Source of the DNA: Bacillota bacterium
GTDB lineage: Bacteria; Bacillota; UBA4882; UBA10575
Direction of reading: 5' to 3'
Length of the DNA stretch: 53,240 nucleotides
Assembly (NCBI GenBank): GCA_012735135.1
Contig: JAAYHY010000074.1
Location: 1 to 53,240 of the forward strand
A model generated the notes under the pieces. The model was not told the origin of the DNA. It saw only the letters and a list, made by a program, of their open reading frames with translations, and made no database searches. Below are positions 51,527 to 53,240 of the stretch, in pieces. The position numbers and the translations under genes are program-made. The first letter of the stretch is position 1. Each line of letters begins with the position of its first letter.

Positions 51527-52306
51527 ATGAAACAAGGCAAATACGTTCAGATTCTTTGCTTGATCCTACTCTTCCTTTTGGCGGTTGCGGCCCCGGGGTG
51601 GGCCGGCGGGCCGATTGACGGCGAGGTAGAGGTGATTGTCCCGGCGCAGGGGTTAACCGAACTCGACTTAAAAACCGAAGTCTATTCTTACCGGGGCTCC
51701 AGCAGGGAGCCGGTCGAAGTTCACCTGGAGAACCCCCCGATGCGCCTCACTGCCTTCCACGTCACCTATGACCAGGGAAAACAGTTTCTCACCGCCGAAG
51801 AAAGGGTGAAGCTGGAAACGGAAAAGCTGGTGGCGACCGGTCCGCTTATGACGCTCACCCCGGAGGAGGTCCGGCTACCAAACGGCGGGGAGATTACCGC
51901 TTTGGGGCCGGAAGCAGAACGACTGGTGGTGAAGGGCGCCTTTGCTTATCAATTTACCGATGAATCTCTGCGGGGGACTGGCGGTTTTTTGTTGGAGGGA
52001 CCCGATTGGATGCTGGAAGGGGAGGATTTTGCCGGTAGTTTACGGGCAGGGGAGTTTACCGCCGACGGCCGGCTCCAATTCCGTTACCGGGATCTATCAG
52101 GGGAAGCGGACAGCATCACCTATCACCAAAAGGAAGGAAGGCTGATCCTTACGGGTTCACCTTTGATCCGTTGGGAAGAAGGGGTTCTTCAGGGCGGGGC
52201 CGACACGGTGATCAGTTATGACCTGGCCGGTGGGCAAGCCAAAGTGGAAGGGCCAACCAAGACCCGGTTTTATCAGGATGGAGGAGTGCATCCCAGTGGC
52301 GATTGA
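51527..52306 (+). CDS. lptA: LPS transport periplasmic protein LptA (OstA-like)
   Basis: A secreted protein of 259 residues with a signal peptide (hydrophobic core about 9-22, likely cleavage after GWA) and OstA-type beta-strand repeats such as VEVHLENPPMRLTAFHVTY and GEADSITYHQKEGRLILTG. LptA forms the bridge that carries LPS across the periplasm. It is longer than E. coli LptA (185), as in other diderm Bacillota where the repeats are more numerous. The ATG at 51527 is preferred; 51509 is possible. The gene overlaps lptB by 11 bases. Confidence 0.87.
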   Translation: MKQGKYVQILCLILLFLLAVAAPGWAGGPIDGEVEVIVPAQGLTELDLKTEVYSYRGSSREPVEVHLENPPMRLTAFHVTYDQGKQFLTAEERVKLETEKLVATGPLMTLTPEEVRLPNGGEITALGPEAERLVVKGAFAYQFTDESLRGTGGFLLEGPDWMLEGEDFAGSLRAGEFTADGRLQFRYRDLSGEADSITYHQKEGRLILTGSPLIRWEEGVLQGGADTVISYDLAGGQAKVEGPTKTRFYQDGGVHPSGD

Positions 52307-53015
52307 AGTGCGAGGTTTAGTTAAAGAATACGGCCAGCGGCGGGTGGTGGATCAGGTCAGTCTGGAAGTGAACCCGGGGGAAGTGGTGGGCCTCTTGGGA
52401 CCGAACGGCGCCGGGAAGACGACCACCTTTTATATGATCGTTGGTTTGGAACGCCCCCTTACCGGGTGGATTAAAATTGACGGGCATACCGTTACCCATT
52501 TACCCATGCATAAGCGGGCCCGTTACGGAGTGTCCTATTTGGCCCAGGAACCGTCGGTTTTCCGCAAACTGACGGTGGAAGAGAATATCCTGGCCATTTT
52601 GGAATTGGTGATGAAAGATAAAAAACAGCGGATTGAGCGGTGTAACCAACTGCTGGAGGAGTTTCACCTTACCAAGGTGAGAAAACAAAAGGGGTTTATG
52701 CTCTCCGGCGGCGAACGGCGCCGGGTGGAGATTGCCCGGGCTTTAGCCCAGAATCCCCGTTATATCTTACTGGATGAACCCTTTACCGGTGTGGACCCGA
52801 TTGCGGTGGCTGATCTCCAGGATATCGTCAGGGAATTAAAGGAGAAAGGGTTGGGGGTGCTCATCACCGACCACAGCGTCCGGGAGACCCTGGCCATTAC
52901 CGACCGGGCCTATATAATGTACTCCGGGAAGATCCTGGTCTCCGGGGAAGCGCAGGCCATTGCCGAAGATGAAATGGCCCGTAAGTTTTATCTTGGTGAC
53001 CGTTTTAATATGTAA
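52296..53015 (+). CDS. lptB: LPS export ABC transporter ATPase LptB
   Basis: LptB (239 residues, standard length) is the ATPase that drives LPS extraction from the inner membrane. Walker A is GPNGAGKTTTFYMIVGL, the signature LSGGERRRVEIARALA, Walker B YILLDEPFTGVDPIAV and the switch His in LITDHSVRETL; FTGVDPIAV is characteristic of LptB. A GTG at 52296 with GGAGGAG upstream is the start; earlier in-frame codons lie inside lptA. An lptF/G gene follows after 14 bases. Confidence 0.96.
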   Translation: MAIEVRGLVKEYGQRRVVDQVSLEVNPGEVVGLLGPNGAGKTTTFYMIVGLERPLTGWIKIDGHTVTHLPMHKRARYGVSYLAQEPSVFRKLTVEENILAILELVMKDKKQRIERCNQLLEEFHLTKVRKQKGFMLSGGERRRVEIARALAQNPRYILLDEPFTGVDPIAVADLQDIVRELKEKGLGVLITDHSVRETLAITDRAYIMYSGKILVSGEAQAIAEDEMARKFYLGDRFNM

Positions 53016-53029
53016 CAGGAGAAATTAGC

Positions 53030-53240
53030 ATGCGGATTATTACTAAGTATTTGCTAAAAGAATTATTGGGACCTTTCTTTTTTGGCTTTTTAGCCTTTAG
53101 CGGGATGTTTTTAGGTTTTACCCTGGTTAATGTGATCCAATGGGCTGAAGCCTATCAGGTTCCCTTTTTCACCGTTTTGAAGCTCTGGGTCTATTGCATC
53201 CCGGAAAATATGGCCTATGGGATCTATATTGGGATGTTGC
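53030..53240 (+). CDS. LptF/LptG family permease (YjgP/YjgQ), 3' truncated
   Basis: The first 70 residues of a membrane permease that runs off the window. The start ITKYLLKELLGPFFFGFLAF and the following hydrophobic helices match the N-terminus of LptF/LptG, the transmembrane partners of LptB. AGGAGA precedes the ATG at 53030. Whether one or two such genes follow cannot be seen. Confidence 0.9.
   Translation, partial: MRIITKYLLKELLGPFFFGFLAFSGMFLGFTLVNVIQWAEAYQVPFFTVLKLWVYCIPENMAYGIYIGML

Noticed and set aside
1-53240. tRNA, rRNA, insertion sequences, prophage or defence genes
   Set aside because: I looked in all gaps and found none; all larger reading frames belong to housekeeping, sporulation or envelope functions.

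Overview
The window looks like the chromosome of an endospore-forming bacterium of the Bacillota that also builds an LPS-type outer membrane. Sporulation is shown by a complete spoIIIAA-AH operon and an alpha/beta-type small acid-soluble spore protein. The outer membrane is shown by lpxC, fabZ, lpxA, lpxI, two LpxB-like glycosyltransferases, an MsbA-like exporter, an O-antigen ligase-like protein, and lptC, lptA, lptB plus the start of lptF/G. Diderm spore formers are known in Negativicutes, Halanaerobiales and Limnochordia/Hydrogenispora-type lineages. The pairing with an LpxB-related family best known from cyanobacteria and the clostridial-type housekeeping order make me lean to the last group, but that is inference. 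The sequence is fairly GC-rich and dense. GTG and TTG starts are common, usually with a purine-rich ribosome binding site.

Layout. 1-2.7 kb: the end of an NhaC-type antiporter and a cytoplasmic family 8 glycoside hydrolase. 2.7-7.3 kb: argCJBD on the minus strand with a near-consensus promoter and a terminator. 7.4-10.9 kb: a response regulator, sensor kinase and membrane-anchored parvulin on the minus strand, with a 21-bp tandem repeat before the parvulin. 11-13.2 kb: a ferritin-like protein, a small LysM protein and a secreted protein that may be an outer-membrane beta-barrel. 13.2-15.4 kb: an M24 peptidase, efp and a CD1247-type small protein.

15.4-32.2 kb is one long plus-strand run: spoIIIAA-AH, accB-accC, Asp23/AmaP/DUF2273, nusB, a Kae1-like gene, polA, mutM, coaE, a lytic transglycosylase, rimO and pgsA. 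32.2-36.4 kb: a class V aminotransferase, a SASP gene followed by a strongly structured element, an alpha-oxoamine synthase and a DsrE-like protein.

36.5-53.2 kb is the envelope region. First come a CDP-glycerol-type transferase, MsbA-like exporter, LpxB-related protein, GT2 and O-antigen ligase/polymerase. Then come an LpxB-like protein, a MacB-topology membrane protein coupled to an ABC ATPase, lpxC-fabZ-lpxA, lpxI and lptCAB-lptF/G. Together these cover most of lipid A synthesis, surface glycan attachment and LPS transport. lpxD, lpxH, lpxK and the Kdo genes are not in the window.

The most interesting items are the unassigned MacB-like protein/ATPase pair inside the lipid A locus, the folded element behind the SASP gene, the candidate beta-barrel protein with a hairpin leader, two genes with good ribosome binding sites but no ordinary start codon, and the 21-bp repeat.
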